Part shown: positions 1 to 12,240 of the stretch, piece after piece | Position numbering within the stretch: the first letter of the stretch is position 1 | Layout: every line of letters begins with the position of its first letter | Origin: Allium sativum | Lineage: Eukaryota; Streptophyta; Magnoliopsida; Asparagales; Amaryllidaceae | Length of the DNA stretch: 64,000 nucleotides | NCBI GenBank assembly: GCA_030737875.1 | Contig: CM060912.1 | Coordinates: 130,457,993 to 130,521,992 of the forward strand | Reading direction: 5' to 3' | The notes under the pieces: generated by a model | Database searches by the model: none | Seen by the model: only the letters and a program-made list of their open reading frames with translations | Told to the model about the DNA's origin: nothing | Position numbers and translations under genes: made by a program

Positions 1-1555
1 CATGTAGAGTTTAGAAAATATTACAGCGGTGTATGGCAATCTGTCCAGAAAAATTGAGCAGTATTAATGATTGAAATCCATTATTTGCAAATCCGTTGAC
101 CTTTGAATCCTTGTTCGTTGCTTGAATCTATTCCTTCCTTTGGCCTTTGATTTGAATTTCACCTCTTCTTCTTCTTCTTTTTTGAGAGAGAGAGAAAGGT
201 AGCAAAATCAACAAAAGAAATAAAAGAGAGAAAAGAAAAAAAAATATGAAGGAGAGAGCTGGAAACAAATAAATGAAATAATGGAAAGAAAGATTGTAGG
301 AGGTGAATGAGAAATGCAATTGGAAAGAAATAAATAAAAAGAAAAGAATGCAATTTTTTTTTTTTTGAAAATTTGAACAAGAAGAAAGGGAAAGAAATGA
401 ATGAGAAAAAGAAAAAGAAAAAATGAAAAAAGGAAGGAAATAAGGAAAAAAAACAAGGTTTTTTGAGTAGAGAGGAAGGGTAGAAGGAATTGAGGAAAGA
501 AATAAAAGCAGACAAAAACAAGAAAGAAATCAACGTAGACAGAGAAGAAAATGCAAAAGTTTTTTTTTTTAGAAAATTGTAGACAAAAGATGGAAACAAA
601 TAAAAATAAAAGGAAAGAGAAAAGAAAAATGTGAAAATCAACAAGGTGGTAGAAAGATGGAAATAAAGATTAGACGAAGTGAGAGAGATTTGTAATTAGA
701 AAGCAATCGTTAAAAAAATGCAAGTTTTTTTTTGGTTATTGCTATAAAAGAATGGAAACCAGTGTATTGACAATTGGAAAGAAGTAAAAGGAAGGAAGGA
801 ATAAATGGAAACCAATTAAAGAAAATTTGACAAATTAAATGTACAACAATAATGAACAATAAAAATAAAGTAAAAATTGGAAAGAAGGAATAGATGAAGA
901 GGGAAAGAAAAAAAAGAAATACAAAAGGAAAAACAAAAATGAAAAGGAAAAAAAATCAAGAGAATTTGGTAAGTTCTATTTTTTTTATTATTATTATTTG
1001 TCTAAAGTAGGAATGAATTTACAAGAGGGAAACAAATAAATGAAAGAAAGGGGAAAGGGGAAAGAGGTTGAAAACAGGAAAGAAACAAAAGAAAAATGGC
1101 AAGTTTTTTTTTTTTTTTTTTTGAAATTGAGAACAAGAAAGACAAAAGAAGAAAAGGAAAAAAATTGCAAAAGAGGAATCTTTTTTTTTTCAAATTTGTA
1201 AAAAGAAAAAAAATGTAGACGATTGGAAAGAAAGTGGAAAGATGGAAAGAAAAAAGGAAAATTAACAGTTTTTTCAGGCTTGTAAAACAAGAAAGAAATT
1301 TGTACAAAGGAGGAAATGATTAGGGAAAAAAAGGAAAGAAGTAAAAGAAAAAATGGCAAAGACAGAAAATCAATGAAAATGGCAAGTTATTTTTTTTTTC
1401 TTGCTTACAAGATTATGGTATCATTGAATAGTACCAAATCTATTCAATCAAGATTTTTTTTCTATATACACAAGAAAACAAAAAGAAAATGAATTAAAAT
1501 AAAAAAAACTAACACGAATCAGAAATTAAATAAATAATAAAATTTAGTGTTTACC
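1..1555 (-). other. pyrimidine-rich 5' leader of the Athila-like element
   Basis: This stretch has no convincing gene. On the minus strand it is dominated by T and C with runs of T, as is the leader of the complete Athila copy just after its primer site (about 18060-18280). Long open frames here encode only Phe/Ser/Leu/Lys-rich low-complexity peptides and reflect base composition. I read it as untranslated leader between primer site and gag. Confidence 0.7.
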
Positions 1556-1573
1556 TCCCCGGCAACGGCGCCA
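1556..1573 (-). other. primer binding site, tRNA-Asp type
   Basis: The minus strand reads TGGCGCCGTTGCCGGGGA, complementary to the 3' end of plant tRNA-Asp and typical of Athila-lineage elements. It starts 6 nt after the LTR, the same spacing as in the second Athila copy. Confidence 0.9.
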
Positions 1574-1579
1574 AAAACT

Positions 1580-2501
1580 TGATTGACGCTAGAAAAGCGT
1601 GATATTTAAATTAAATTCTGCAAGCGCACAGGTGTGTAGCATACAGGTCGAACACAGGGAGGTAAATTAAAATCAAATTATTTATTTAATCTCTTGGGCG
1701 AGTTAGACGATTTTCGAGGTTGGTTTTTGAAGACAATAAAAATTGAAACTGCGATCCGATTCAGAACAAATCTAATTGAACCGATGATCAAATCACAACT
1801 ATCAATTGGAAATTAAAATGCAAAACAGAAATAAAATGCAGAAAGTAAAATTGCAGGAAAAGAAGAACACAGAAAGTAAATTAGGATTGTCGTTGAAACT
1901 AATCAAACGACTAATCACTAAAAATAAATTGTAAAATACAATTGGTGTTCTTCCAAAACTAATTGTGAAGACAACACCGATTGCTAAGAAAGAAAAATGC
2001 AGAAAATAAAAGAAGAAGAAGAATTTTTATTAGAGTAATGGAATACAGAAATGAGATGGTGGCTACAATGCTATTACAAGGGTATTTATAGGAGATAACC
2101 AAACCCTAACCCTAACCCTAATACAATGATAAATGGGCCTTAGGGAAATCACAAGAGAGTTTACAATAAGAAACATAAATGGGCCTTAGATAAATAAAGC
2201 AAATTTGGGCCTTTTCTCTTTTCCTCTTGCTTCCTTGACACTTCTTTATTGATTTGTGATGTGCAAAGCCTTTTTATCAGTCCTTTTCTTATCCAACAAC
2301 AACTAGATGTGAGATCTTCATCTACAATTCTTCAAAATGTAAATATATATCAATTTCATCTCTATTTCTCTAATTTTCTGGTTGCATGCGAGCTGGGTTG
2401 GAGTATCTATAAAAGTAACAAAACAATACCCAAGTAATATTTATTTATATACAAAAGATAAGACATAAGAGCATAAAATAAACACATTTCTATGTCAATC
2501 A
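1580..2501 (-). repeat. 5' LTR of the Athila-like element (922 bp)
   Basis: On the minus strand it starts TGATTGACAT and ends CGTCAATCA, giving TGAT...ATCA termini. The first 70 or so bases and the last 80 are clearly homologous to the Athila LTRs at 16723 and 26802. A TATAAATA box lies at 2083-2090 (minus), and just upstream of it in the transcription sense sit three TTTAGGG-like units (2101-2121). It lacks the tRNA-like segment found in the longer Athila LTRs. Confidence 0.88.
2083..2090 (-). promoter_or_regulatory. LTR TATA box
   Basis: TATAAATA on the minus strand inside the LTR. The same box occurs in the other Athila LTRs (17454-17461 and 27532-27539). Confidence 0.6.
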
Positions 2502-2504
2502 TCA

Positions 2505-3310
2505 CTTAATAAGGTGTTTGACAAAAATAACATTTTTGTCACTTAATAAGGAGTTTGACAAAAACATACATTTTTGTCACTTAATGAGGATTTTACAAAA
2601 ATCACATTTTTGTCATTTAATAAGGATTATATAAGAATAACATTTTGTCAAAACATGATTTGTGAAATAAAATAACTTGTTTTGTCAAAACTTGATTAGT
2701 GAAACAAAAATGAATATTTTTGTGTATTAAAAAGGATTAAACGAAAATGAATATTTTTGTGTATTAAAAAGGATTAAACAAAAATTAATATTTTTGTGTA
2801 TTAAAAAGGATTAAACAAAAATTAATATTTTTGTGTATTAAAAAGGATTAAACGAAAATGAATAGTTTTGTGTATTAAAAAGGATTAAACGATAATGAAT
2901 ATTTTTGTGTATTAAAAAGGATTAAACAAAAATGAATATTTTTGTGTATCGAAAAGGATTAAACAAAAATGAACATTTGTTTACATTAAAAAGAAGTAGA
3001 TCAAAATATATAGTTTTGTTTGCATTAAGAAGAGTTTAATCAAAATTATCAGTTTGGTCATTAAAAAGAGTTTCACCAAAATTATCATTTTTGGTCATTA
3101 AAAAGAGTGTAACCAAATAAACATTTTTGTGCATTAAAAGGAGTTAAACAAAAATAGACATTTTTTTTACATTAAAAAGAATTAGACAAAATAATCATAT
3201 TTTGTCATTAAAAAGAATTATACAAAATAATCATATTTTGTCATTAAAAAGAATTAGACAAAATAATCATATTTTGTACATTGGAAAGATTTAGACATAA
3301 AAGTTAATAT
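2505..3310. repeat. degenerate AT-rich tandem array, unit about 38 bp
   Basis: About twenty imperfect units built on a core like TTTTTGTGTATTAAAAAGGA followed by TTAAACAAAAATGAATA. The central units (about 2725-2960) are best preserved; the outer ones drift towards TTTTGTCATTAAAAAGA. Arrays of different sequence lie at the equivalent place in the other long-LTR copies (6307-6510, 11590-12240 and 37600-38164), so this is probably the internal array of unit A, whose 5' part is missing. Confidence 0.8.
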
Positions 3311-6306
3311 TTTTATTGTCGATTAGTTAAAATAAAAAAAAGATCATATATTAAAAATATGATGTTAGCGATGGTTTGAAATATATGTTTGTTGTATTGA
3401 AATGTTAAATGTATTAGAGATAAATGTTTGTATATTCAAATTTAATATTACACTACCATTTACAAGTTACCCGACTTGTTTATGTGATTGGGACGATAAT
3501 TTTCACACATCTCCCAAGTGCACAAATATATTATTATTTGTTTGAGGGATGAAACCCCACACGGGTATTGGGATGATATTGGACACACACTAATTCCAAT
3601 ATTTAGTTATCTGCCAATCGATGGATTGACAGTCTATGATGAGCGTTATTTATTTACTTCAATGCTCACACAGTTATAAATTCCACTTTGGTCGTCATTT
3701 GGATGTTTGATTATTATTTATCAAGATTGTTGATTACATACAATATATGGTTGTTGATTGAGTCATATTCCAATAAAGAATATTCTAGAAAAATAATATT
3801 TTAGAAAATATCTTAGAAAAAAAATATTTTAGAAAAGGAAAATATTTTAGAAAAATATATTTTTATTGAAATGAATTAGTTATTAACTAGAACAAATCAT
3901 TAAATTAAGATTTAATGAAGTTTTCCAATTACTGAATATTTAATTGAAATTAAATAAAATAAATTGGATTTTGGGTTTGTCGTGAATGGTGTCTTTAATT
4001 ACACCTTTCTTAAACCCAGTTGAGAAATGAATAAGTATTTTAATTAAGATTACTAAAAGTTTTCAATTTATTTTTAGTAATTGGAATAAGATGAAATGTG
4101 AGTTGGGTTTATTGTGAACTGTGTTTTTAAGTGACATGTGTTCTTTAACCCAACTGACTGTGAAAATATGATTTGGAATTTATAAATCTTTATTTAAGAT
4201 TTAAATGGGAATTTCCAAAAGTAAAGTTTTCCAATTTAATATATTAAATTGGAATTGAATAGAATTCGAATTAATTATAACCGAGATAAGCTTCTGTAAA
4301 AGAAGACCAATACTACATATGGAATTTAAGAGGCTTTGTCGTTATTCCATTTATATTATTGGTTGGATACAGAAATTTATAATGATTATATATTGATTTG
4401 ATTCCTGTGAAGATTCTATATTTTGATTGAAGATGATTTTGGGTTTACCGTGAACTAATTTTTAAAGGACATTAGTTCTTTAACCCAGTTAAGAGAAAGA
4501 TTAATTTCTTAAATTTAAATAATCATTGAATAATGATTTGTGATATTTAAAACCAAATTGTGTTTTAAATAAATCTTTAAAAGAAAGAATTAAGATTAAA
4601 TTTAAAGAATTTATCTTTGATAGAATAATATGAATATATTATTTAAAAGAATATTCTGAATTGGAATGAGACGTTGGATGTGCTTTTATAGTAATTGATT
4701 TTTATTAATGAAAAATACGCGAGTTATTCGGGAAGACCGGGTTTATCCCATTCCGAATAATTACTACGACGATGAAGAGTCGAAGATGAAGACGGTGGTT
4801 GAAGACCGACAATCTTCACATCGGATGGTTGTGTTGCTACAGAGACCCTTGATGGGAGTAGCTACCTTGAAGGGGCTTCAGTGGTGGCCGTCTGGACTAT
4901 TGTTGATTGTTCGGATTTGGTTTTCGCTCAGACCCAGAGCATAAGCTAGTAAATGGATGCGTGTCTGACATTGGATTTCGTTCCATGTGAATTAAATTGA
5001 TTTCTGTTAATGTATGTCTGTTGGGTGGTGGAGGATTTATTCTCTACTTAACACCCGGGTTTATGTTAATAGTGATTGATCGCATGGCGTGAATTGTCAA
5101 TGTGGCACGCCAAGATGCAAATGATCAAGGCTTTTGTTGAAAAGCAGGGCCTTGTGGGATGATCAAAGTATAGTCTATTACCGCATAACTTTGTGTATAT
5201 CGTGACTTCGCGAGCCTCACACCCCGGTATGAGTCAAAAATGGGATTAGGACTGCAGGGAGTGCACACATTTCTTTCTAGCTAGGAGTGGTGTCGGTGCT
5301 TAAACTGGCTGACATTTTACTTATGTGGATGATGGATTTTGAGGCGCCTCGGATTTTTATAGGCCGTTAGTGGTCATACTATAGGTCCAAAGGGACCAGG
5401 AAGTGTGTGTTCAGGCATAACCAATCCACTGCCGATAGGCGGGGACCGGCCCTGAAGATCCAAGGGTTCACTGCGGGGGATCCTGAGGCATTTGCTAGAG
5501 TGTCTCAAATCGGAGAGGAGCTTGCCCCTAGCCTCGGATGGAAATCTAATTTCCAATACGACCTTGCGGTTTTGATTGTAGAACTAGTATGGCGACATAG
5601 TAGGATGGGGTACAATGCCGTCTATGATTGATACATTATGATTGAAATGTTTTTATTAAAACATATACACACTAATACTAAATCCATTTTATCGTATCAA
5701 GCATCTTTTGACCATTATAAGGTAAAACCCTATCCTCTGGTTTGCGTTGCATTGTGTGATGGGACTTGGGTCTTATAATGGTTTCATTTTTCTAAAAAGC
5801 ATTGCGTTGTTTAACGTTTTACTTTATTTTAGGCACTGGCAATCCAATGGAGTAAACCCGTTCCGCGTTAGCGGGGTGGTCCTATGATTAGCCTTATTAT
5901 TAATAGTTAAGTTAAGATTTCTCATACCAGTCCCATGACGGACCTGTAGTTTGTTTCACTGGCAAACTCGGGTGCCCTTATTTTCCACACGGGCAGTCGA
6001 GTAGCTTTTTGCAGATATATTTACAGGATCCTGGTTTACAGTTGAAGCGGTAGTCCGAAAGCCCTGTATCCGTGTATTCCTTCCAGTTGTATATTTGTGA
6101 TATTTTTCCGCTGCTATCTAAATGTAATTTAAAACACTGATATTATTGTATTTCTATTGTGTAATAAATATTCATACTCTGTTATATCTTGTACTCTGAG
6201 GTAATTGTTATAATCAGCAATGAAATGTTCTTCAGTTTGTGTTCTGATGCGTATTGTTCTCATGGCAATCCAGGCTTTCATTTACTGGGAAGTTCGGGAC
6301 GTTTCA
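3311..6306 (+). mobile_element. long-LTR family, unit A (LTR fragment, 3' part)
   Basis: A non-coding, AT-rich stretch collinear with 6690-10190 (unit B) and with 12880-13783, 32876-34943 and 40191-41511 (unit C). Shared landmarks in order are an ATCGATGGATTGACA block, three GGGTTT...AACCCAG stem-loop modules, a GATGAAGACGGTGGTTGAAG block, a TTTATTCTCT..TTAACACCC block, and a block ending GGGACGTTTCA at 6306 that matches the LTR end of unit C. Compared with B it lacks about 0.7 kb near 3850. Short open frames here, such as 4708-4944, are not conserved between copies and are not called as genes. Confidence 0.75.
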
Positions 6307-6510
6307 AATGTCATTTATTTAAAAATGTCATATATTTAGTAAGGTCATTTATTTTGGAATGTCATGTTGATAAAAATGTCATTTATTTAGGAGTGTCATT
6401 TATTTAAAATGTCATTTATTTAGAAATGTCATGTTAATAAAAATGTCATCTATTTAAAAATGTCATGTTAATAAAAATGTCATTTTGTTAGGAATGTTAT
6501 GTTGAAAATA
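6307..6510. repeat. short AT-rich tandem array at the A/B junction
   Basis: Imperfect units of AATGTCATTTATTTA and ATGTTAATAAAAATGTCAT, about 15-20 bp each, starting exactly where unit A ends. It occupies the position of the internal array of the next long-LTR copy (unit B). Confidence 0.65.
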
Positions 6511-9500
6511 AAGTATGTAAATGATTAAATGTACATTTATATAGTACATATAGAAATGATTAAAAAGTCATTAGTTGGAAATACAAAACTTGCTAGATTA
6601 AAACATAATCATTATTTTGTTAGCAATATTAGAATTAATTCATATTGAATTAAAATTGTTTAAATTTACTAACCAACGATTTAGTTAAATAAAATGACCG
6701 TTGTTGTTTGAAAACCCCATACTGGTGTTGGGATGATATTTGTCATGCACTGGTCCCCATATTTAGTTGTATGTCAATCGATGGATTGACAATCTGTGAT
6801 GAGCGTTATTTATTTATTTATTTTAATGCTCACACAATTATAAATTTCACTCTAGACGTGAATGGATTGTTTATTAATTATTTATCATTATTGTCATATA
6901 TATATATATATGTGTGTGTGATCTATGAAATCCATATAACTGAATTTATATGGTAATAGATTGAGTCGCATTCCGATTCAGAATATTTTTAATAAAATAA
7001 TATTTTTAAAATAAAGAATATCTTAATATAAAGAATAGTTTAAGGTAAAGAATCCTGTAAATAAAGAATATTTTGTAATAATGAATATTTTAGAGTAATA
7101 TTCAATGAAGAATAAAAATATTGAAATGTGAAGGCAAGTTAAGAAACAAATGCCATTTTAACCCGCATGGGTTTATCGATCAATTTATTTCATTTTAAAA
7201 CGAATATAAAAAGAAGTGATTTCAAAATCTAATATTTTGAAATTATTAATATTATAATATGATAAGGATATAGAATATTAAATTTTTATTCGAAATTGAA
7301 AAATGGAGTTAAAATCATTTTAAAATGAATTTATAAATATTTTATAAAATAATTTTTAAAAAGGAAACCGATGAAATATATATAATATACTATATATTTA
7401 TATAATAGCCTGAATAGAACGCGCCGCGCAGCGACCGTTCGCGATTTTCGACCATTAACTTCAAATTGATGTAACGAGAGATCCGATAGTCAGATTCTCC
7501 TAAAACCAGAACCATTGGGCTCGTATCGAAAAGATCTTTCCAATGAATATAAGAGTTTTGAAATATAATAGTTGAATTTGAAATTATGTCCAAATCAAAT
7601 TTGAAAAAGATCGTTGTAAGTGCAGTTCGGTGGCCGTTATTGGAAACCGACTGTACAGGCCTTAATAAAATTGCCTTAATAAAATTATTAAAAATAAGGA
7701 AAAATTATGTAAAATCATTATAAATGATTTGAAAAGATTTTTTGATGAAAATTTCCTTATTTGAAAAGATAAAAATATATTTTTGTCAAAATGAACTAGT
7801 TATTAACTAGAAGAAATCTTTTAAATTAAGATTTAATGAAATTTACCAATTGATAAATATTTAATTGGAATTTAGTAAATAAATTGTATTCTTGAGTTTT
7901 TCATGAATTGTGTCTTCAATAACACTGTTCTTAAACCCAGTTAAGAAAAGAATAAATCTTTTAATTAAAATGAAATGTGAACTGGGTTTATCGTGAACTG
8001 TGTTTTAAATGACATTTGTTCTTTGACCCAATTAACAGTGAAAATACAATTTGGAAGTTAAAAATCTTTTATTAAGATTTAATATAAATTCTCCAAAGAA
8101 AAGTTTTACAATTTAATATAGTAAATTGGAATTGAATGGGATTCGATTTAATAGTAATCGAGATAAGATTCTAGAAAGAAGACCATTACTATATATGGAA
8201 TTTAAAATGCTTTGTCGTTATTCCATTTATATTATTATTCTGATATCGAAATTTATATCAATTATATATTGATCTGATTTCTATGAAAATTCCATATTTA
8301 AGGGAAGAGATAATATTGGGTTTACCGTGAACAAGGTTTTTAAGTAACATTGGTTCTTTAACCCAGTTAAAGATAAGATTAATTTCTTAAAGTTGAATAA
8401 TCATAAAGTTATGATTTTTAATATTTAAAACCACATTGGAGTTTTAAAGAATCTTTAAAAAGAAGATTAAAGAATAAATTAAAAAGAATTTATCTTTGAT
8501 AAAATTAATGGTAACTTTTCCCTAATAATGTGAATATTTTATTAAAAAATATTCTGATTTGGAATGAGGCGTATGACGTGTTTTTATAGCACTTAAATTT
8601 TGATTACAAAATACGTGAGTTATTCGGAAAGACCAAGTTCAATCCATTCTGAATAATTACTACGACGATTAAAAGTCGAAGATGAAGACGGTGGTTGGAG
8701 ACCGGGGGGCTTCACATCGTTTGGATGATTACTGATGTCTTGATTGGGAGGCATCCCAAGACAAGGTATTAAGTGGTGATTGTCCAGACGTACTTGGAGA
8801 GCGAAGGATATGCGAGAATCTCTCTTCTGTATTGGACATATGGGACGAGGAATAAGGTGTCTTCGGTTTCGTTTAGACACAGAACGGACTTGTAAATGGA
8901 TGGTATGTCTGACTGTGTATTCCTTTATGATGTTTCGTTGATCTCTGCTAAATATATATCTGTCTCGTGGCGGAGAATTTATTCTCTAGCTTAACACCCT
9001 TCTTTGAGTCGTACGAGCTCAGAGGTTATATATTGGCATAAATCAATGGTGTGGTATGGATTGATAATGTGGCATGCTGAGATGCAAATGATCAAGACTT
9101 ATTGCTGAAAAGTAAGGCCTTATGGTTGATGATCAAAGCACAGCTTTATTTAGCATAGCTTTGTATAATGTAACTTCGCGAGCCTCTCACCCCGGTACGA
9201 GTTAGAAACAGGACAAGGGAATGCAGGGAGTGCACACATTTCTATCTAGCTAGAAGTGGTATAAGGGTTTTGCAAGCCCTGACATTTTACTTATGTGCAT
9301 GACGGATTACGAGGCCTCAGTTATGTTGGTCGATAGTGACCAATTTATAGGTTCAATAGGACCAGGAAGCATGTGTTCAGGAATTGCCAATCCACTAAAG
9401 TATTTGTGGACCGACCCTGTAGGATCCAAGGGTTCGCCAGTGTCCAAATCCTGAGACATTTGCTAGAGTGTCTCGAATCGGTAAGGAGATCGTCCCTAGT

Positions 9501-10190
9501 CTTGACTCATGATTGAAATCCAACTTCAAATACGACATCATGCGGTTTTGATTGTAGAACTAGTATGGCGACATAGTATATGATAGCTATGTCGTCTATG
9601 ATTGATACATTATGATTGAAATTGTTTTTGAAAACATATATACACTAATAATAATATCAAATCCATTTTATCGTATCAAGCATTTTTGACCATTGTAAGG
9701 TAAAACTCTATCCTCCGATTTGCGTTGCATTGTGTGATGGAACTTGAGTCTTATAATGGTTTCACTTTTCTAAAAATCATTGCGTTGTTTAACGATTTAC
9801 TTTATTTATGCACTGGCAATCCAATGGAGTAAACCCGTTCCGCGTTAGCGGCGTGGTCCTATGATTTGCCTTATTATTAAATTAGTTAAGTTAGATTTCT
9901 CATACCAGTCCCATGACTGACCTGTAGTTTGTTTCACTTGCAAACTCGGGTGCCTTCTTTTCCACACAGGCGGTCGATAGCTTATTTTTATAGATATATT
10001 GTGCAGGATTCTGCATCGAAGCTTAAAGTTGCGTCCAGAGCATTGATAGTCTTCCGCTGCATTGTATTAAAATCATTATAAATTATCTTTCGCTTTGGTA
10101 TTTATTTCGATGTACTCTGATATTCTGTACTTTGACATAACATTATTATTATGCTTATAAAAGTCTTCTGTTATTCGTTCTGATATGCTG
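6511..10190 (+). mobile_element. long-LTR family, unit B (LTR fragment)
   Basis: Collinear with units A and C through the same ordered landmarks, including the three stem-loop modules near 7890, 7984 and 8318 and the GTGTATGTCT...TTAACACCC region near 8900-9000. It keeps the 7060-7790 segment that A has lost, with the AGAACGCGCCGCG block at 7418. Its last part diverges from A and C at about 10190, where retrotransposon interior and a polypurine tract begin. No coding sequence was recognised. Confidence 0.72.
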
Positions 10191-10364
10191 TATGCCCAAG
10201 TTAGCGTGTTTGGGTTTTTGAACGGTCTTAGTCGATTTTGCGATCGGTTAGGTCCAGGCGAAATCCGAATCATTCAGAATGCCAGATAGAAAGTTGAGTT
10301 GATTAGTTAAACAACTTTCAACTCCGTTCCTTTCTGAGGATGAAAAGATTTTAGCGGGGGAAAT
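10191..10364 (+). other. remnant of internal region with 3' polypurine tract
   Basis: A segment of about 170 bp not shared with the LTR copies. It ends in the purine-rich AGCGGGGGAAAT (10353-10364) directly before an LTR start TGTAACAACC, the arrangement of a plus-strand polypurine tract and 3' LTR. The coding interior expected upstream is missing, and unit B lies there instead. Confidence 0.65.
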
Positions 10365-11249
10365 TGTAACAACCTGGCATTTCAGAACCAATTTAAAATT
10401 TTTATTTTAGTTATTTTAATGAATTTTGAATATTTAAAATTATTTATTTTAGATAATAATGACTAAAAATTTATTTAAATTGAAGTTAGAATGAATAAAT
10501 TTATTTTAATTATATAACGAGCCTGAAATGGCAGGTGGTTTGAAAATTCGATTTCAAATTTTAAATGAATGTAAAGGATTCAAAATAAATCGAATTTCAG
10601 TAAAACTAAAAATATTTGAATCTGTTGAATTATATCTTTCTTACGAATGTGAAAAATTCAGTTCTTATAACGAGAATAAAAAGTTATGTCCAGTTTAAAA
10701 TTCAAGATAGTCGTTATGGAATTTATATATATATTATATAATATATGGCCCTTAAAAATAGCCATTTTGCAAACGACCTTCGTTTTCGATGAAAAAACTT
10801 TTTTTGGAGCCGGGACGTAAAATTATTATTAGATTCCAATTTTTATAATTTTTGGAATTAATATGTGAGCGTGGCAAAAGAAAAAACGTGTTTGGTACTT
10901 TCGATTTGAATATAATCAACTGGAAAATGATCGTTTTTCAAACGGTCTCCAAATTTGACGAAATTAGTTTTGTTAGGACTGTATCGTCAAAACATAGCTA
11001 GATTTTTTTATGGAATTTTTGGAATTAGTATGTGGCCTCGGTAAATTAAAATGTTTATGTTGAAATCAATTAGAACGTTATATTAATATTTTAATTTTGA
11101 TGAAAACTGATCGTAACAGTCAAATTGGCTTACGGGACATACCCCATTGTGTCCGGAATGGGGTATTTAGCTAGGGGCGACAGTTGTTGGGATCGATTCG
11201 GTGTTCGAAATTAAAAAGTAACTTTTTGAAATTAAATTAAATATAAACT

Positions 11250-11580
11250 TATATAATAGGGTCAAAGCCCTTTCTCTCTCACCACTTAGTCAAAAGATGA
11301 AATAAAAAAAAACCACAGCCTGTCATTTCTCCCAAACAGGCCGCCCCATCGTCGGCGCTTCCCCCTCCCCCACTTCGACGCTGCTAGACCACCCCACTTC
11401 AACCGATCGGTCGTCGGCCCCCTTCAGCTCTCCCCTCTCTCTCCTCCCTTTTCTAAAATCCCAAACGCATCCCAAACCCCACATTAACCCTCTGTGAGCC
11501 CTGCCTCCGATACCACCGACGTCGCGACCACCTGAATCCCCCTCCACCTCCATCGAGCGCACATACAAACCCCTTCCATC
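11250..11580 (+). promoter_or_regulatory. putative LTR promoter and GC-rich leader (unit C)
   Basis: A TATATAAT box at 11250-11257 is followed about 25 nt later by CTTTCTCTCTCACC and then 280 bp of C-rich, GC-rich sequence, in sharp contrast to its AT-rich surroundings. The opposite-strand solo LTR has the same layout at 39350-38990 (TATAAAAT box, CTCTCTCCCC, GC-rich leader). Open frames inside this block are composition effects. CTGTGAGT at its end (about 11580) resembles a splice donor. Confidence 0.45.
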
Positions 11581-11589
11581 TGTGAGTTT

Positions 11590-12240
11590 TTTGTATTTTA
11601 TTTTGATTTATTTATGTAATTACAATATAAAAATCAAATTATTTATATATATTATACCATGATAAAAATATAATTTATATACGTATGTTGTTATCATAAA
11701 AATGTGATTTTTATTGGTAAGTTTGATTAGATAAAAATGAGATATTTACTAATGATTTATATATATATAGTGATATAAAAATTTGATTATTATTATTTAA
11801 ATAGCAAAATAAAATTTGATTTTTATTTGTATGAATAGCATATTAAAATTTGATTTTTATTATTTGAAGTAGCGATATAAAAATATAATCTTTATATATG
11901 AAGTAGCAATATAAAATTATAATTTTTATATATGAAGTTGCATTATAAAAATATGATTTTTATAACATAGTAGTGGTTTAAAAATATGGTTTTTATTATA
12001 TGAATAAAAATATAAAAATATGATTTTTATATATATAATAGCATTGTAAAAACACGATTTTTAATGTATACATGGCATTGTAAAAATGTATTTTTTGTAT
12101 ACAACATAGAAATAAAAATATGATTTTTAAAATATAAATAGAATTTATAAAAATATGTTTTTATATTGAAAACTGATTTATAAAAATATGATTTTATAAA
12201 TAAGGACATAGCATAAAAATGTATTTTTACTGTAAACTGC
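11590..12240. repeat. degenerate AAAATATGATTTTTAT array (unit C)
   Basis: About fifteen imperfect units, 30-45 bp apart, each with ATAAAAATATGATTTTTAT or a variant. Every unit has a near-palindromic core. The array lies at the same relative place as the 114-bp array of the solo LTR, whose units share the AAAAATGTGATTTTTAT core. Confidence 0.7.

Larger units (their letters stand above)
1..2501 (-). mobile_element. Athila-like LTR retrotransposon, 5' part only, cut by window edge
   Basis: Read on the minus strand, this is a 5' LTR (2501 to 1580), a 6-nt gap, an 18-nt tRNA-Asp primer site, and about 1.55 kb of leader that runs off the window. LTR ends, gap length and primer site match the complete Athila element at 16723-28062, including the sequence around the LTR start and the last 80 bases. 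The LTR is shorter (922 versus about 1262 bp), so it is a related subfamily. No gag is reached inside the window. The flank outside the LTR is TCACT (2502-2506); the matching duplication would lie outside the window. Confidence 0.88.

Noticed and set aside
128..1359. Several minus-strand ORFs rich in Phe, Ser and Lys
   Set aside because: Products of the pyrimidine-rich leader strand; overlapping frames show the same composition and no motif.
2101..2121. Telomeric repeat
   Set aside because: Only three units, and they sit inside an LTR next to a TATA box, so not a telomere or interstitial telomeric array.
11323..11568. 81-codon minus-strand ORF
   Set aside because: Same GC-rich leader block as above in the other orientation; not conserved between copies.
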